Origin: Natronorubrum texcoconense
GTDB taxonomy: Archaea; Halobacteriota; Halobacteria; Halobacteriales; Natrialbaceae
DNA: 64,000 nt
Direction: 5' to 3'
Assembly: GCF_900100335.1 (NCBI RefSeq)
Contig: NZ_FNFE01000001.1
Coordinates: 1 to 64,000 of the forward strand
Shown in pieces: positions 44,068 to 53,794 of the stretch (position 1 is the stretch's first letter; every line of letters starts with the position of its first letter). The notes under the pieces were generated by a model. That model ran no database searches and was not told the DNA's origin. It saw nothing but the letters and a program-made list of their open reading frames with translations. Position numbers and translations under genes: made by a program.

Positions 44068-46455
44068 TCAGCGCCGACTGTCGACGCCGCGGAACTCGAA
44101 TCGCGCGCCACCGGCGTCGCTGTCGGTCACCGTAACGCTCCAGCCGTGGGAGGTGGCGATCCGGTCGACGATCGCGAGTCCGAACCCGGTTCCCTCGGTC
44201 GCGGTCGAGTAGCCGCTCTCGAGGACGCGCTCGCGCTCGTCGCTCGGGATTCCGCGGCCGTCGTCCTCGACGAAAAACCCCTCCCCGTCGGGGAGGTCGC
44301 CGACCGTGACGGTAACGCTGACGTCGATGGGGTCGCCACCGTTAGCAGTGGGTTGCCCCCGTTGGTCGGCACGCACCACGCCGTGTTCGAGAGCGTCCTC
44401 GGGAGCGTCAGCGACCGAGGGCTTGGAAGACGCGGAGCGTCTTCCGGCGTCCTGGTGAGCTTGCGAAGCAGGACTCGTGGAGCTGTGCTCGACGGCGTCC
44501 TCGGGAGTTTGCGACCGAGGGATCGTGGAACCGTGTTCCACGGCGTTTCGAATCAGGTTCTCAAGCAGCCGTTCGAACCGGCGCCCGTCGACCCGAACAA
44601 CGGCGTCCGTCGGCGTCTCGAGGGCGGCGGATCCCGTTTCGACGTGTCGCCAGCACCGTCTGGCGAACACCGCGAGTTCGATCGGGTTGTAGTCCGTAAT
44701 CGGTTTTTCCTCGCGTGCGAGCGTCAGAATGCCGTCGATCAGTCCCTGCATCCGATCGTGCGCCTCGGCGACGGTCTCGAGGCGGTCGTCGTCGCGTCCC
44801 TCCTGCACCAGCGAGAGCTGTCCCTGGGCGACGTTCAACGGGTTCCGAAGATCGTGAGAGACGACGCTGGCGAACGACTCGAGGCGCTCGTTCTGTCGTT
44901 CCAGCGTTCGTTCGCGCTCCTTGCGTTCGGTGATATCGCGGAGGACGCCGACGGTCCCTCGAAACTCGCCGTCCTCCATCGGGAGGAGTGCGAGGTGATT
45001 TTCGGTCGGAACCCGGTCGCCGTCTTTCGTGTGGAGCGTGATCTCGTAGGAGTCCCGCTCGCGGTCGTCGTCGGCCAACAGCGCCGCGATTATCGATTCG
45101 CCCGCCTTGATATCACCGTCGTCGATGACGAGCGAGACGTGTTCGCCGATCTGTTCGTCGGGGCTGTAGCCGATCGAGGTCAGATCGGCGTCGACCGGCG
45201 GAATCACGTTCGTGAACCGGCCGTCGGCGTCCAGTACGTACACTTCGTCGGGGATCGCCTTCAGAATCGTCTCGTACTGCTCGAGTTCCCGCTCGCGTTC
45301 CGTCCGAACGGTGATGTCGCGAACGACGCCGGCGGCACCGCGATACTGGCCGTCCTCGAGCGGGAGCAAAGAGACGTTGTCCTCGCACTGAATCCGCGTC
45401 CCGTCGCTCGTTTCGACCGTGATCTCGTAGGTCTGTTGGGTGCGGTCGGAGCCGCTGGACAGGAGCTCTCGAACGACGTCCGTCCCGCGCTCGACGGACG
45501 GTTCGTCGAGCAGAAACGAGACGGGTTGCCCGATGATGTCGCGCTTCGCGTAGCCGGTTATCTCGGCGTAGGCGTCGTTGACGAACGCGTAGCGGCCGTC
45601 CGAATCGATCGTGTAGACCGGATCGCCGAGCGCTTCGACGATCGTCTCGTAGCGTTCCAGATCGCGTTCGCGATCCCGGTGATCCGTGACGTCTCGAAGG
45701 GTACAGATGAGTCCGTTCCGGTCGGTCGTCGAGAGCGTGTGATCGACGACGATCCGGCTGCCGTCCGCTCGAACGCCGGTCGACTCGTCGTGCCAATAAC
45801 CCTCCGCACGCACCGTCGGGAGCACCTCCTCGCGGACGGTCGCGGCGTCCTCGTCGGTGTACAGCAGTTCCCAGTGCTCGCCGATCAGCTCCGCCGGCTC
45901 GTAGCCGAAACACTCCGCGTACGCCCGGTTCACGTAGACGAACGTTCCGTCCGGATCGAGCAGACTGATCCCCTCCCGCGCGGTTTCGATCGCCCGCCGC
46001 TGACGTTCGTGGTGGCGCTGGCTCCGCGCCGTCTCGACCGCGTTGACGAGTCGGTTGGCGAGCACCGGGTACTCGTCGCTTGCGGTCTCCTTCTGCACGT
46101 AGTCCGTGACACCCGCCGCGATCGCGTCGCTGGCGAGCGCTTCGGACCCGGAGTCGGTACACAGCACGAACGGCACGCGCTCGTCCCGATCGCGAACGCG
46201 TTCCAGCAACGCGAGCCCGTCCGTATCGGCCAGATCGTACTCCGAGACGAGGCAGTCGATTCGATCGGTCTCGAGCCGCGCGAGCCCCTCCCGTGCGGTC
46301 GTCGCGGTGGTCGTCTCGAACCGGTCGTCTTCCCGCTCGAGTCCCGCGGCGAGCTGCGCCGCAAACGCCGGGTCGTCGTCCACATGTAAAACGCGGATTC
46401 GCTCCGGCCGGTCGTCCGCGCGTGGTGAGTCACCGGTCGGTCTCATGACCCCCAT
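44068..46455 (-). CDS. REC-PAS-PAS-PAS hybrid histidine kinase with coding-repeat insertion
   Basis: A 795-residue soluble kinase. The receiver domain is residues 20-130, but the usual phospho-Asp is Glu (E72 in CLVSEYDLADTDG). Three PAS domains follow (about 150-255, 265-375, 385-500). The phosphorylated His is in FASVVSHDLRNPLN. The ATPase part has N637 in the N-box; G1 (DDGRGIP) and G2 (GTGFGLAIV) follow. Between N-box and G1, residues about 642-704 are a repeat insertion (HGSTIPRSQTPEDAVEHSST...). No response-regulator gene is adjacent. The ATG at 46455 is used, with CTATTT about 25 bases upstream; 46446 is also possible. Confidence 0.9.
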   Translation of the reverse strand: MGVMRPTGDSPRADDRPERIRVLHVDDDPAFAAQLAAGLEREDDRFETTTATTAREGLARLETDRIDCLVSEYDLADTDGLALLERVRDRDERVPFVLCTDSGSEALASDAIAAGVTDYVQKETASDEYPVLANRLVNAVETARSQRHHERQRRAIETAREGISLLDPDGTFVYVNRAYAECFGYEPAELIGEHWELLYTDEDAATVREEVLPTVRAEGYWHDESTGVRADGSRIVVDHTLSTTDRNGLICTLRDVTDHRDRERDLERYETIVEALGDPVYTIDSDGRYAFVNDAYAEITGYAKRDIIGQPVSFLLDEPSVERGTDVVRELLSSGSDRTQQTYEITVETSDGTRIQCEDNVSLLPLEDGQYRGAAGVVRDITVRTERERELEQYETILKAIPDEVYVLDADGRFTNVIPPVDADLTSIGYSPDEQIGEHVSLVIDDGDIKAGESIIAALLADDDRERDSYEITLHTKDGDRVPTENHLALLPMEDGEFRGTVGVLRDITERKERERTLERQNERLESFASVVSHDLRNPLNVAQGQLSLVQEGRDDDRLETVAEAHDRMQGLIDGILTLAREEKPITDYNPIELAVFARRCWRHVETGSAALETPTDAVVRVDGRRFERLLENLIRNAVEHGSTIPRSQTPEDAVEHSSTSPASQAHQDAGRRSASSKPSVADAPEDALEHGVVRADQRGQPTANGGDPIDVSVTVTVGDLPDGEGFFVEDDGRGIPSDERERVLESGYSTATEGTGFGLAIVDRIATSHGWSVTVTDSDAGGARFEFRGVDSRR
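44343..44546. repeat. In-frame palindromic repeat insertion in the kinase ATPase domain
   Basis: The insertion holds perfect hairpins GGAAGACGC/GCGTCTTCC (44425-44445, loop 3) and CGTGGAAC/GTTCCACG (44524-44542, loop 3). It also has a GAGC/GCTC variant near 44467-44480 and two direct copies of GCGTCCTCGGGAG...GCGACCGAGGG (near 44392 and 44495), which themselves pair CCTCGG with CCGAGG. All units keep the reading frame. Confidence 0.7.
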
Positions 46456-46601
46456 TTTGCCAGTACGGAGAAATAGATTGGGTCCGCTCTCACGGACAGA
46501 CCGCGTTACGATACTGTCTCCGGCGACTGAATCAACTGGAACGGAGCCGAACGAATCTACCAGGCAACTGAATACCCCCTGACGAACCGGTTGGATCACG
46601 G

Positions 46602-49523
46602 CTACGGCGTTTCGACCGAGACCGCGATCCGTAATCCGCCGCTTGCGCTCTCCTCGAGCGCGATCGACCAACCGTGAGCCTCGACGACCTCGGAAACGAT
46701 CGCCAGTCCGAACCCGGTTCCCTCGGCCGCCGTGCTGTACCCCCACTCGAGAGCAGCGTCGCGCTCGCCGGCCGAGATTCCTGGCCCGTCGTCCTCGATC
46801 GCGAACCCATCCCCGGTCGCGGTCACCGTCACTGTCACGTCGTCGCCGACGTGTTCGCGGGCGTTACGCAGGACGTTCTCGAAGAGCGCACGGAGTCGAC
46901 TCTCGTCGCCGTCGACCGTCGGCAGCGAGCCCTCTCGGTCGACCTCGAGCGTGGGATCGACCGCACGGTGAGCCTGATCGAGGACGACGTCGAGATCGAC
47001 GGTGGCCGTCTCGGTCAGCCGCTGGCCGCTCCGGGCGAGCGCGAGCACGTTCTCGACGAGTTCGTCCATCCGGTCGAGCGCCCACGCGATCTCTTCTACG
47101 TGTCGGTTCCCGCCTTCGTCGACGTGTTCCGCGACGTTTTCGAGCTGGCCCGTCGCGACCGTGAGCGGATTCCGAAGATCGTGGGAGACCGTGCTCGCGA
47201 ACGCCTCGAGGCGATCGTTCTGGCGCTCGAGTTCGCGGCTTCGATCGGCGAGTTCGCACTCGCGGGCGGCGCGGTCGAGGGCCGCCTCGGCGTTCGCGGC
47301 GAGGATTCTGGCGAGCGTTAACGCCTCGGGATCCAGGCCGTTGACCGCGAGCGAACTCACGATGAAGATTCCGTGCTCGCCGAGGGGAACGTGGGCCTCG
47401 CTTCGGACCGGCGTCTCGGGGTTGCGAACGTTCGACGCGCGACGGACGTCGCCGTGGACGATCGCCTCGCCGGCTTCGTAGGCGTCCCAGGCGATACCGC
47501 CGCCGGATTCGATGTAGCCGATGTTTCCGAACAGTTCGACGGCTCGGTCGCTCATCGCCGCGGGAACGAGTCCGTCGTTCGCCTTATCGAGGGGTGCAGT
47601 TTCGGTGTCGGGAGTCGATCCGCCGTCCGAGCGGTCGTCCGTCACCTCGGCCGCCGACCGTGTGTCGCCCGTCGCCTCGGCCGCCGACCGTGTCGTGATC
47701 TCCGGTTCGTAGAGAAACACCGAGTTGAGGTCGAGATCGAGCGCCTCGCTGGCGATATCGGTCATGATGCGTGCGATTTCGTCGCTTTCGGTCGCTGCCA
47801 TCAGTCGTCGCGTTCCGTCGTGCAACCGTCGGATACGGCGCTCGTGTTCCTTCCGGGCCGTAATGTCGCGTATCGCGCCGACGCTGCCGAGCAACTGGCC
47901 GTCGTCGTCGAGCACCGGCGCGATGTTGTCCTCGATGTGGTGTGTCGATCCCGTCGGTGATTCGACGGTCGTTTCGATGGTGGCGCTCCGTCGGTCGTCG
48001 CTCGCCTGAATCTCCTCGATGAGCGTCCACCGCTCCTCGAGTTCGGCCTCGGTGATGAACTCGGTGGCGTGCTCGCCGACGATCGCGTCGCGCGGTTCGC
48101 CGAAGTAGTCGGCCATCGCCTCGTTGACGATCTCGACGCGTCCGGTGGAATCGAGGACGTACATCGAGTCGCTGACGGTCTCGACGAGCGTTCGGTACCG
48201 CTCGAGTTTGCGCTCGCGACGTTTCTGCTCGCTCGTATCCGTGTAGATCGCGTACTCGTGGATCTCGCCGTCGATTTCGGTCGCAAAGCCGCGAAAGAGG
48301 AAGTCCCGGGGACCGTCGGTCGTACAGCGCTCGACCTCGGCCGTGACGACGGACTCGAGACCGACCGACTCGTAGACGTCGATCTCTTCGCTTCCCTCCG
48401 GGACGAGCAGTTCGTCGATACCGTACTCGGTGAGCGCCTCGCGATCGTATCCGAACAGTTCCTCGAACGACGGGTTGACCGCGACGACGCGGACGCCGTC
48501 GGTACGGTCCAGCACTAAGACCGCGTCGGGGACGCTCTCGAACAGCGCGGCGAAGCGCTCGCGCTCGTTTCGGCGCTCTCGTTCCGACCGAATTCGCGAG
48601 ACCGTCGAGGCGACGGTCGCGGCGACGAGTTTGACGATGCTGACCGCGCGGCCGTCGAACGCGTTCGGCGTCGTCGAAATCGTCTGTAAGACGCTATCGG
48701 CGTTGACGGGAACGCTCACGACCGAGCGAACGTCGGCTGCGGTCGGCTCGCCGCTGCCTGCGTACGTCGTCGGATCGATCACCCCTGTCGTATCGGTCCG
48801 AAGCGCTTGCTCGACCAGACCCTCGCAGGTCGGTTCTCGAAAGGCCGCCGTCGCCTCGTCGCCCCCGGTAACCGCAACGGGGGCGAAATCGGCGCTGATC
48901 CGGCTCGTGTCGGGGTCGTCCCGTTCGACGAACATCGCCGTTGCGTCGGTCTCGAGCAGCCGGTCGACGGCGTCGATCGCCAGTCGGTACGTCTCCTCGA
49001 TCGACGAACAGGACTCGAGCGCGTGGACGGCGTCGCGGGTCTCCTCGAGACCGAGCCCGAAGTCGTCGGTCTGAGTCGTCGGGAGGGCCTCGTCGTCGGC
49101 CCGCAGAATCGCTCGCAACTGCTCGGCGAGCAGGTCGCTCGAATCGGTCCGCCCTTTCGGGACGTACCCCGAGAGTCCGGTCGTAATTGCGTCGCTCGCG
49201 ACCGTCTCGTCGCCGTCGGCGGTGTAGAGTACGATCGGGACGGTTGCGAGACCGGCCGCTCGGAGCGAGTCGTACAGCGAGAGCGCGTCGGTTTCCTCGA
49301 GGCGGTACTCGGTGACCACACACGCGTATTCGGTCGTCTCGTCGGCGAGCGCGTCGCGAAGGGCCGCGGCCGTCGGCACTTCTTCGACCGTGAGCGCGCT
49401 GCCGTCCGCCTCGAGTGCCCTCGCGGTCCGTGCTCGATCGGTGGGGTCCGGATCGAGGCACAGAACGGGACCCAACGCCGCGTCACCGCAACTCCCGGAC
49501 TCTGGCATTTCGTCGTCTTTCAT
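46602..49523 (-). CDS. REC-GAF-PAS-PAS-GAF hybrid histidine kinase
   Basis: A 973-residue soluble kinase. The receiver has Glu at the phospho-acceptor place (E72 in CVVTEYRLEETDA). A GAF domain (about 165-320), two PAS domains (about 335-450 and 455-580) and a second GAF (about 595-775) follow. The phosphorylated His is in FASTVSHDLRNPLT; the ATPase has FENVLRNAREH, DDGPGIS and GTGFGLAIV. The second GAF has a duplicated RSAAEATGD/RSAAEVTDD loop. The ATG at 49523 has a CTTATC element about 25 bases upstream. It is 146 bases upstream of the other kinase on the same strand and divergent from carB. Confidence 0.9.
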   Translation of the reverse strand: MKDDEMPESGSCGDAALGPVLCLDPDPTDRARTARALEADGSALTVEEVPTAAALRDALADETTEYACVVTEYRLEETDALSLYDSLRAAGLATVPIVLYTADGDETVASDAITTGLSGYVPKGRTDSSDLLAEQLRAILRADDEALPTTQTDDFGLGLEETRDAVHALESCSSIEETYRLAIDAVDRLLETDATAMFVERDDPDTSRISADFAPVAVTGGDEATAAFREPTCEGLVEQALRTDTTGVIDPTTYAGSGEPTAADVRSVVSVPVNADSVLQTISTTPNAFDGRAVSIVKLVAATVASTVSRIRSERERRNERERFAALFESVPDAVLVLDRTDGVRVVAVNPSFEELFGYDREALTEYGIDELLVPEGSEEIDVYESVGLESVVTAEVERCTTDGPRDFLFRGFATEIDGEIHEYAIYTDTSEQKRRERKLERYRTLVETVSDSMYVLDSTGRVEIVNEAMADYFGEPRDAIVGEHATEFITEAELEERWTLIEEIQASDDRRSATIETTVESPTGSTHHIEDNIAPVLDDDGQLLGSVGAIRDITARKEHERRIRRLHDGTRRLMAATESDEIARIMTDIASEALDLDLNSVFLYEPEITTRSAAEATGDTRSAAEVTDDRSDGGSTPDTETAPLDKANDGLVPAAMSDRAVELFGNIGYIESGGGIAWDAYEAGEAIVHGDVRRASNVRNPETPVRSEAHVPLGEHGIFIVSSLAVNGLDPEALTLARILAANAEAALDRAARECELADRSRELERQNDRLEAFASTVSHDLRNPLTVATGQLENVAEHVDEGGNRHVEEIAWALDRMDELVENVLALARSGQRLTETATVDLDVVLDQAHRAVDPTLEVDREGSLPTVDGDESRLRALFENVLRNAREHVGDDVTVTVTATGDGFAIEDDGPGISAGERDAALEWGYSTAAEGTGFGLAIVSEVVEAHGWSIALEESASGGLRIAVSVETP
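47641..47693. repeat. 30-base tandem duplication in the second kinase
   Basis: Two copies of a 23-base unit (47641-47663 and 47671-47693) differ at one base and are offset by 30 bases, so the frame is kept. They encode RSAAEATGDT and RSAAEVTDD in a loop of the second GAF domain. Confidence 0.75.
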
Positions 49524-49725
49524 CAGTATCGGCGTCCTGATAAGATGTTCGGCCGTTTTCGAAACGCGTCTGTAGCCGACCGAGCGTCGAAGCGAGCGAC
49601 TCATGGGAGTCGTTCCGCGGCGTGTGTGCGGTCTCGCGACGGTTCCGGTTTTCGCGCCGACGGATCGCACCGCCAGTTCGAATTTCGAAAAGCGATTTCG
49701 AGATTCGTACTGTATCGTGGGGCTT

Positions 49726-49733
49726 ATTACGAT
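49726..49733 (+). promoter_or_regulatory. TATA-like box of carB
   Basis: CTTATTAC is about 27-34 bases upstream of the carB ATG at 49760, consistent with a leaderless or nearly leaderless transcript. Confidence 0.4.
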
Positions 49734-49759
49734 GTGCGAACTCCGATTCGACAAGCAAA

Positions 49760-52700
49760 ATGAGCACGGACCATCAGGGCGAGGGCGACACAGGGGACGG
49801 ACGCACGATCCTGTTGATCGGTAGCGGACCGATCCAGATCGGACAGGCAGCCGAGTTCGACTACTCCGGTGCGCAGGCCTGCCGAGCGCTCCGAGAGGAA
49901 GGTGCTCGCGTCGTGCTCGTCAACTCGAACCCCGCGACGATCATGACCGATCCGGAGATGGCCGACGAGGTCTACATCGAGCCGATCACCACCGAGGCCA
50001 TCGCCGAGATCATTCGCAAAGAGCAGCCAGACGGCGTTATCGCCGGTCTCGGTGGCCAGACCGGCCTGAATGTCACCGCGGAACTGGCAGAAGAGGGCGT
50101 CTTAGAGGAGTACGACGTCGAGATCATGGGGACGCCCCTGGACACGATCTACGCGACCGAAGACCGCGACCTCTTCCGCCAGCGCATGGAGAAGATCGGC
50201 CAGCCGGTTCCCCGCTCGACCACGATCTCGCTCGAGGAGGGCGAGAAGGTCTCGGAACTGACCGAAGCGGACCTCAAGGAACGTGTCGAAGCCGCCGTCG
50301 ACGAGGTCGGCGGCCTTCCGGTTATCGCCCGCACGACTTACACCCTCGGCGGGTCGGGATCGGGCGTCGTCCACGAGATGGACGAACTCCTCGCCCGCGT
50401 CCGCAAGGGGCTGCGCCTCTCGCGTAACAGCGAGGTCCTTATCACCGAGTCCATCGCGGGCTGGGTCGAGTACGAGTACGAGGTCATGCGCGACGCCGAC
50501 GACTCCTGTATCATCATCTGTAACATGGAGAACATCGACCCGATGGGGATCCACACCGGGGAGTCGACGGTCGTCACCCCCTCACAGATCGTTCCCGACG
50601 AGGGTCATCAGGAGATGCGCACCGCAGCCCTCGACGTCATCCGCGAACTCGGGATTCAGGGCGGCTGTAACATCCAGTTCGCCTGGCGCGACGACGGCAC
50701 TCCCGGCGGCGAGTACCGCGTCGTCGAAGTGAATCCGCGCGTCTCCCGCTCCTCGGCGCTGGCCTCCAAAGCGACGGGCTACCCGATCGCCCGCGTGACC
50801 GCGAAGGTCGCACTCGGCAAGCGCCTCCACGAGATCACCAACGAGATCACCGGCGAGACGACCGCCGCGTTCGAGCCGGCGATCGACTACGTGGTGACGA
50901 AAGTTCCGCGCTGGCCCAAGGACAAGTTCGACGACGTCGACTTCGAGCTGACGACGGCCATGAAGTCGACCGGCGAAGCGATGGCCATCGGCCGCACTTT
51001 CGAGGAGTCGCTGTTGAAAGCGCTCCGTTCCTCGGAGTACGAACCCGACGTCGACTGGGCCGACGTAAGCGACGAGGAACTCGAGGAACGCTACCTCGAG
51101 CGCCCCTCGCCCGACCGTCCCTACGCGCTGTTCGAAGCCTTCGAACGCGGCTACACGGTCGACGAGGTCGTCGAACTGACGGGTATCTTCGAGTGGTACA
51201 CCGAGCGCTTCAAGCGCATCGCGGACTCGACGCTGGCCGCACAGGAGGGTGACTTCACCGAGGCCGCTATCGCCGGCCATACGAACGCCACGATCGCTGC
51301 AGCGGCAGGCGGCGAGGTCGACGTCGACACCGTCGAGCAGCAGGTACCGGGTCGCACGTACAAGCAGGTCGACACCTGCGCCGGCGAGTTCGAGGCCGAG
51401 ACGCCGTACTACTACTCTTCGCGTAAGAACGAGTTCGAGTCCGGTCCGCTGGTTGGCGACGCCGCGTCGGGCGAGCTCGAGGTCGATATGGACTTAGAGA
51501 GCGTGATCGTCGTCGGCGGCGGTCCGATCCGCATCGGGCAGGGCGTCGAGTTCGACTACTGTTCGGTCCACGCCGTACAGGCCCTACGCGAGATGGGGAT
51601 CGACGCCCACGTCGTCAACAACAACCCCGAGACGGTCTCGACGGACTACGACACCTCCGACGGGCTGTTCTTCGAGCCGATTACCGCCGAGGAGGTCGCC
51701 GACGTGGCCGAGGCGACCGGTGCCGACGGCGTGATGGTCCAGTTCGGCGGCCAGACGTCGGTCAACATCGGCGAACCGCTGCAAGCGGAGATCGACCGCC
51801 GCGGCCTCGAGTGTTCGGTCATGGGAACCAGCGTCGAAGCGATGGACTTAGCGGAGGACCGCGACCGCTTCAACGCCCTGATGGACGAACTGGGGATCGC
51901 CCAGCCCGAGGGCGGCACCGCCTTCTCCAAGACGGAGGCGCTCGAACTCGCCCACGACATCGGCTACCCCGTCCTCGTCCGTCCCTCCTACGTGCTGGGC
52001 GGCCGCGCGATGGAGGTCGTCTACGACGACGAGGAACTCGAGAAGTACATCGAGGAAGCCGTCCGCGTGAGCCCGGAGAAACCGATTCTCGTCGACGACT
52101 TCCTCGAGGACGCGGTCGAACTCGACGTCGACGCCGTGTCCGACGGCGAGGACGTCCTGATCGGCGGCATCATGGAACACGTCGAGGCCGCCGGAGTCCA
52201 CTCCGGCGACTCCGCGTGTATGATCCCGCCGCGCTCGCTCGACGACGACACGCTTGCTCGCGTCCGCGAAGTCACCGAAGAGATCGCCGACGCACTCGAC
52301 ACCGTTGGCCTGCTGAACGTCCAACTCGCCGTGCGTGACGGCGAGGTGTACGTTCTCGAGGCGAACCCGCGCTCTTCCCGTACCGTCCCCTTCATCTCGA
52401 AGGCCACGGGTGTCCCGATCGCCAAGATCGCCGCGAAGGTCATGGCCGGCACCTCGCTCGCCGACCTCGAGATCGACGAGCAGATTCCCGAGCAGACCTC
52501 CATCAAGGAGGTCGTCCTGCCGTTCGACCGCCTGCCCGGCTCGGACCCGCGTCTCGGCCCGGAGATGAAGTCCACCGGCGAGGTCATGGGTAGCGCTGAC
52601 AGCTTCGGCAAGGCCTACGACAAGGCACAGGACGCGACTAACAAGCCGATCCCCGAGTCGGGAATCGCCATCGTCGACCTCTCGGCGGACAAGTTCCCCG

Positions 52701-52990
52701 ACCCGGACACCGAGGCGGGCGACGCGCTCGTCGACGGCTTCACCGACCACTTCGACCTCTGTGAGGAGGTCGACCTCCCGCAGGCCGTCCGCGAGGGCAA
52801 GGTCGATCTCATCGTCTCCCGCGACCGCGACCTCCTCGAGGTCGCCGTCGAGGAGGAGATCACCTACTTCTCGACGCCAGCGAGCGCGTCGGCCGCGCTC
52901 GAGGCGCTCGAGGCCAAAGCCGAACCGATCGACGTCCAGTCGATCACCGACCGTCCCAAACGCTCCGGCGAGTGGGGCCGTTCGGACTGA
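49760..52990 (+). CDS. carB: Carbamoyl-phosphate synthase large subunit
   Basis: A 1076-residue synthetase with the usual two ATP-grasp halves. The first starts LLIGSGPIQIGQAAEFDYSG and the second VVGGGPIRIGQGVEFDY near residue 575. It makes carbamoyl phosphate from ammonia (from CarA), bicarbonate and two ATP for arginine and pyrimidine synthesis. The C-terminal MGS-like allosteric domain is present (VDLPQAVREGKVDLIVSRDR). carA is not next to it, unusual for bacteria. The ATG at 49760 gives MSTDHQGEGD. Confidence 0.98.
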   Translation: MSTDHQGEGDTGDGRTILLIGSGPIQIGQAAEFDYSGAQACRALREEGARVVLVNSNPATIMTDPEMADEVYIEPITTEAIAEIIRKEQPDGVIAGLGGQTGLNVTAELAEEGVLEEYDVEIMGTPLDTIYATEDRDLFRQRMEKIGQPVPRSTTISLEEGEKVSELTEADLKERVEAAVDEVGGLPVIARTTYTLGGSGSGVVHEMDELLARVRKGLRLSRNSEVLITESIAGWVEYEYEVMRDADDSCIIICNMENIDPMGIHTGESTVVTPSQIVPDEGHQEMRTAALDVIRELGIQGGCNIQFAWRDDGTPGGEYRVVEVNPRVSRSSALASKATGYPIARVTAKVALGKRLHEITNEITGETTAAFEPAIDYVVTKVPRWPKDKFDDVDFELTTAMKSTGEAMAIGRTFEESLLKALRSSEYEPDVDWADVSDEELEERYLERPSPDRPYALFEAFERGYTVDEVVELTGIFEWYTERFKRIADSTLAAQEGDFTEAAIAGHTNATIAAAAGGEVDVDTVEQQVPGRTYKQVDTCAGEFEAETPYYYSSRKNEFESGPLVGDAASGELEVDMDLESVIVVGGGPIRIGQGVEFDYCSVHAVQALREMGIDAHVVNNNPETVSTDYDTSDGLFFEPITAEEVADVAEATGADGVMVQFGGQTSVNIGEPLQAEIDRRGLECSVMGTSVEAMDLAEDRDRFNALMDELGIAQPEGGTAFSKTEALELAHDIGYPVLVRPSYVLGGRAMEVVYDDEELEKYIEEAVRVSPEKPILVDDFLEDAVELDVDAVSDGEDVLIGGIMEHVEAAGVHSGDSACMIPPRSLDDDTLARVREVTEEIADALDTVGLLNVQLAVRDGEVYVLEANPRSSRTVPFISKATGVPIAKIAAKVMAGTSLADLEIDEQIPEQTSIKEVVLPFDRLPGSDPRLGPEMKSTGEVMGSADSFGKAYDKAQDATNKPIPESGIAIVDLSADKFPDPDTEAGDALVDGFTDHFDLCEEVDLPQAVREGKVDLIVSRDRDLLEVAVEEEITYFSTPASASAALEALEAKAEPIDVQSITDRPKRSGEWGRSD

Positions 52991-53029
52991 GTTGGCTATC
53001 GGTAGACGCCGAACGTTCGGTCGGATCGA

Positions 53030-53686
53030 TCACGCGGTCCCGGCGAACTGGGCGACCATCGATCCCTGATCGGCGGCGCCGCCCAGCGACGTGCCGACGA
53101 ACTCCATCGCCCCCTCGATCTGATTGCCGCTGTGGAACTGTACGTCGACGACGCCGCCTCCAATTTCGTAGAGCGGCGCGACGATTCCGCCTCGAGGCGT
53201 GAAGATGTTGACCTGCAAACCAGCGGAGACACCCGGCGGGAGGTCGACGCCGAGATCGGCGATGTGTTCGGCCCGGAGCAGCCCCGACGCGTCATCCGTC
53301 TGTACGGAGCCGATCGGTACCGCCGCATCGTTGAGCGTTGGGTCGCCCCCGGTGTTCAATGCGGTTCGAAGCGCCGTGTTGGTGTAGAACGCGATCGCTC
53401 CGCTCTCCGGTGCTCCCAGCGGATTTCCGGAGATGATGGCGACGTCTCTCGGCCCGGCCGAGGTCTGTCCGACGGGCGGAGTGACGAAAAACTGCCCGTC
53501 CCGGTCGAACGCCTCGAATGACGTCTCTCCGACCATACGGAGCCGGTAGAGCGTCGGCTCCGTCGGGATGACCGATTCCTGTGCGCGTGTTCGATCTGCG
53601 ATACCGACGCCGCCGAGACCGAGTACACCCGCCGCTTTGAGCACGGTTCGACGCGAGAGTTCACTACCGACTCCTGTGGCTGTCAT
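53030..53686 (-). CDS. Tat-secreted protein, unknown function
   Basis: A 218-residue exported protein. SRRTVLKAAGVLGLGGVGIA is a Tat signal without lipobox, with a likely cut near RTRAQES. The mature part is beta-rich with Gly/Pro turns (FYTNTALRTALNTGGDPTLN, then GVSAGLQVNIFTPRGGIVAP). No known domain was recognised. It converges on carB with 39 bases between stops. Confidence 0.7.
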   Translation of the reverse strand: MTATGVGSELSRRTVLKAAGVLGLGGVGIADRTRAQESVIPTEPTLYRLRMVGETSFEAFDRDGQFFVTPPVGQTSAGPRDVAIISGNPLGAPESGAIAFYTNTALRTALNTGGDPTLNDAAVPIGSVQTDDASGLLRAEHIADLGVDLPPGVSAGLQVNIFTPRGGIVAPLYEIGGGVVDVQFHSGNQIEGAMEFVGTSLGGAADQGSMVAQFAGTA

Positions 53687-53794
53687 TCTCTTTCACTATT
53701 CCACGAGGAACGAGGAGAATAGGTCGTCGACCGGCTTAAAATACCGTCACGAACGACTGGAACCTCCATCGGACAGGAGTCTCCTGTTCCACGC

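Noticed and set aside
44343-44546. CRISPR-like repeat array
   Set aside because: Repeats are short, palindromic, unequal and in frame inside a kinase gene, with no regular spacers.
44146-46389. 747-codon plus-strand frame opposite the first histidine kinase
   Set aside because: Shadow of the kinase; it contains no domain and the minus strand has complete REC, PAS and HATPase motifs.
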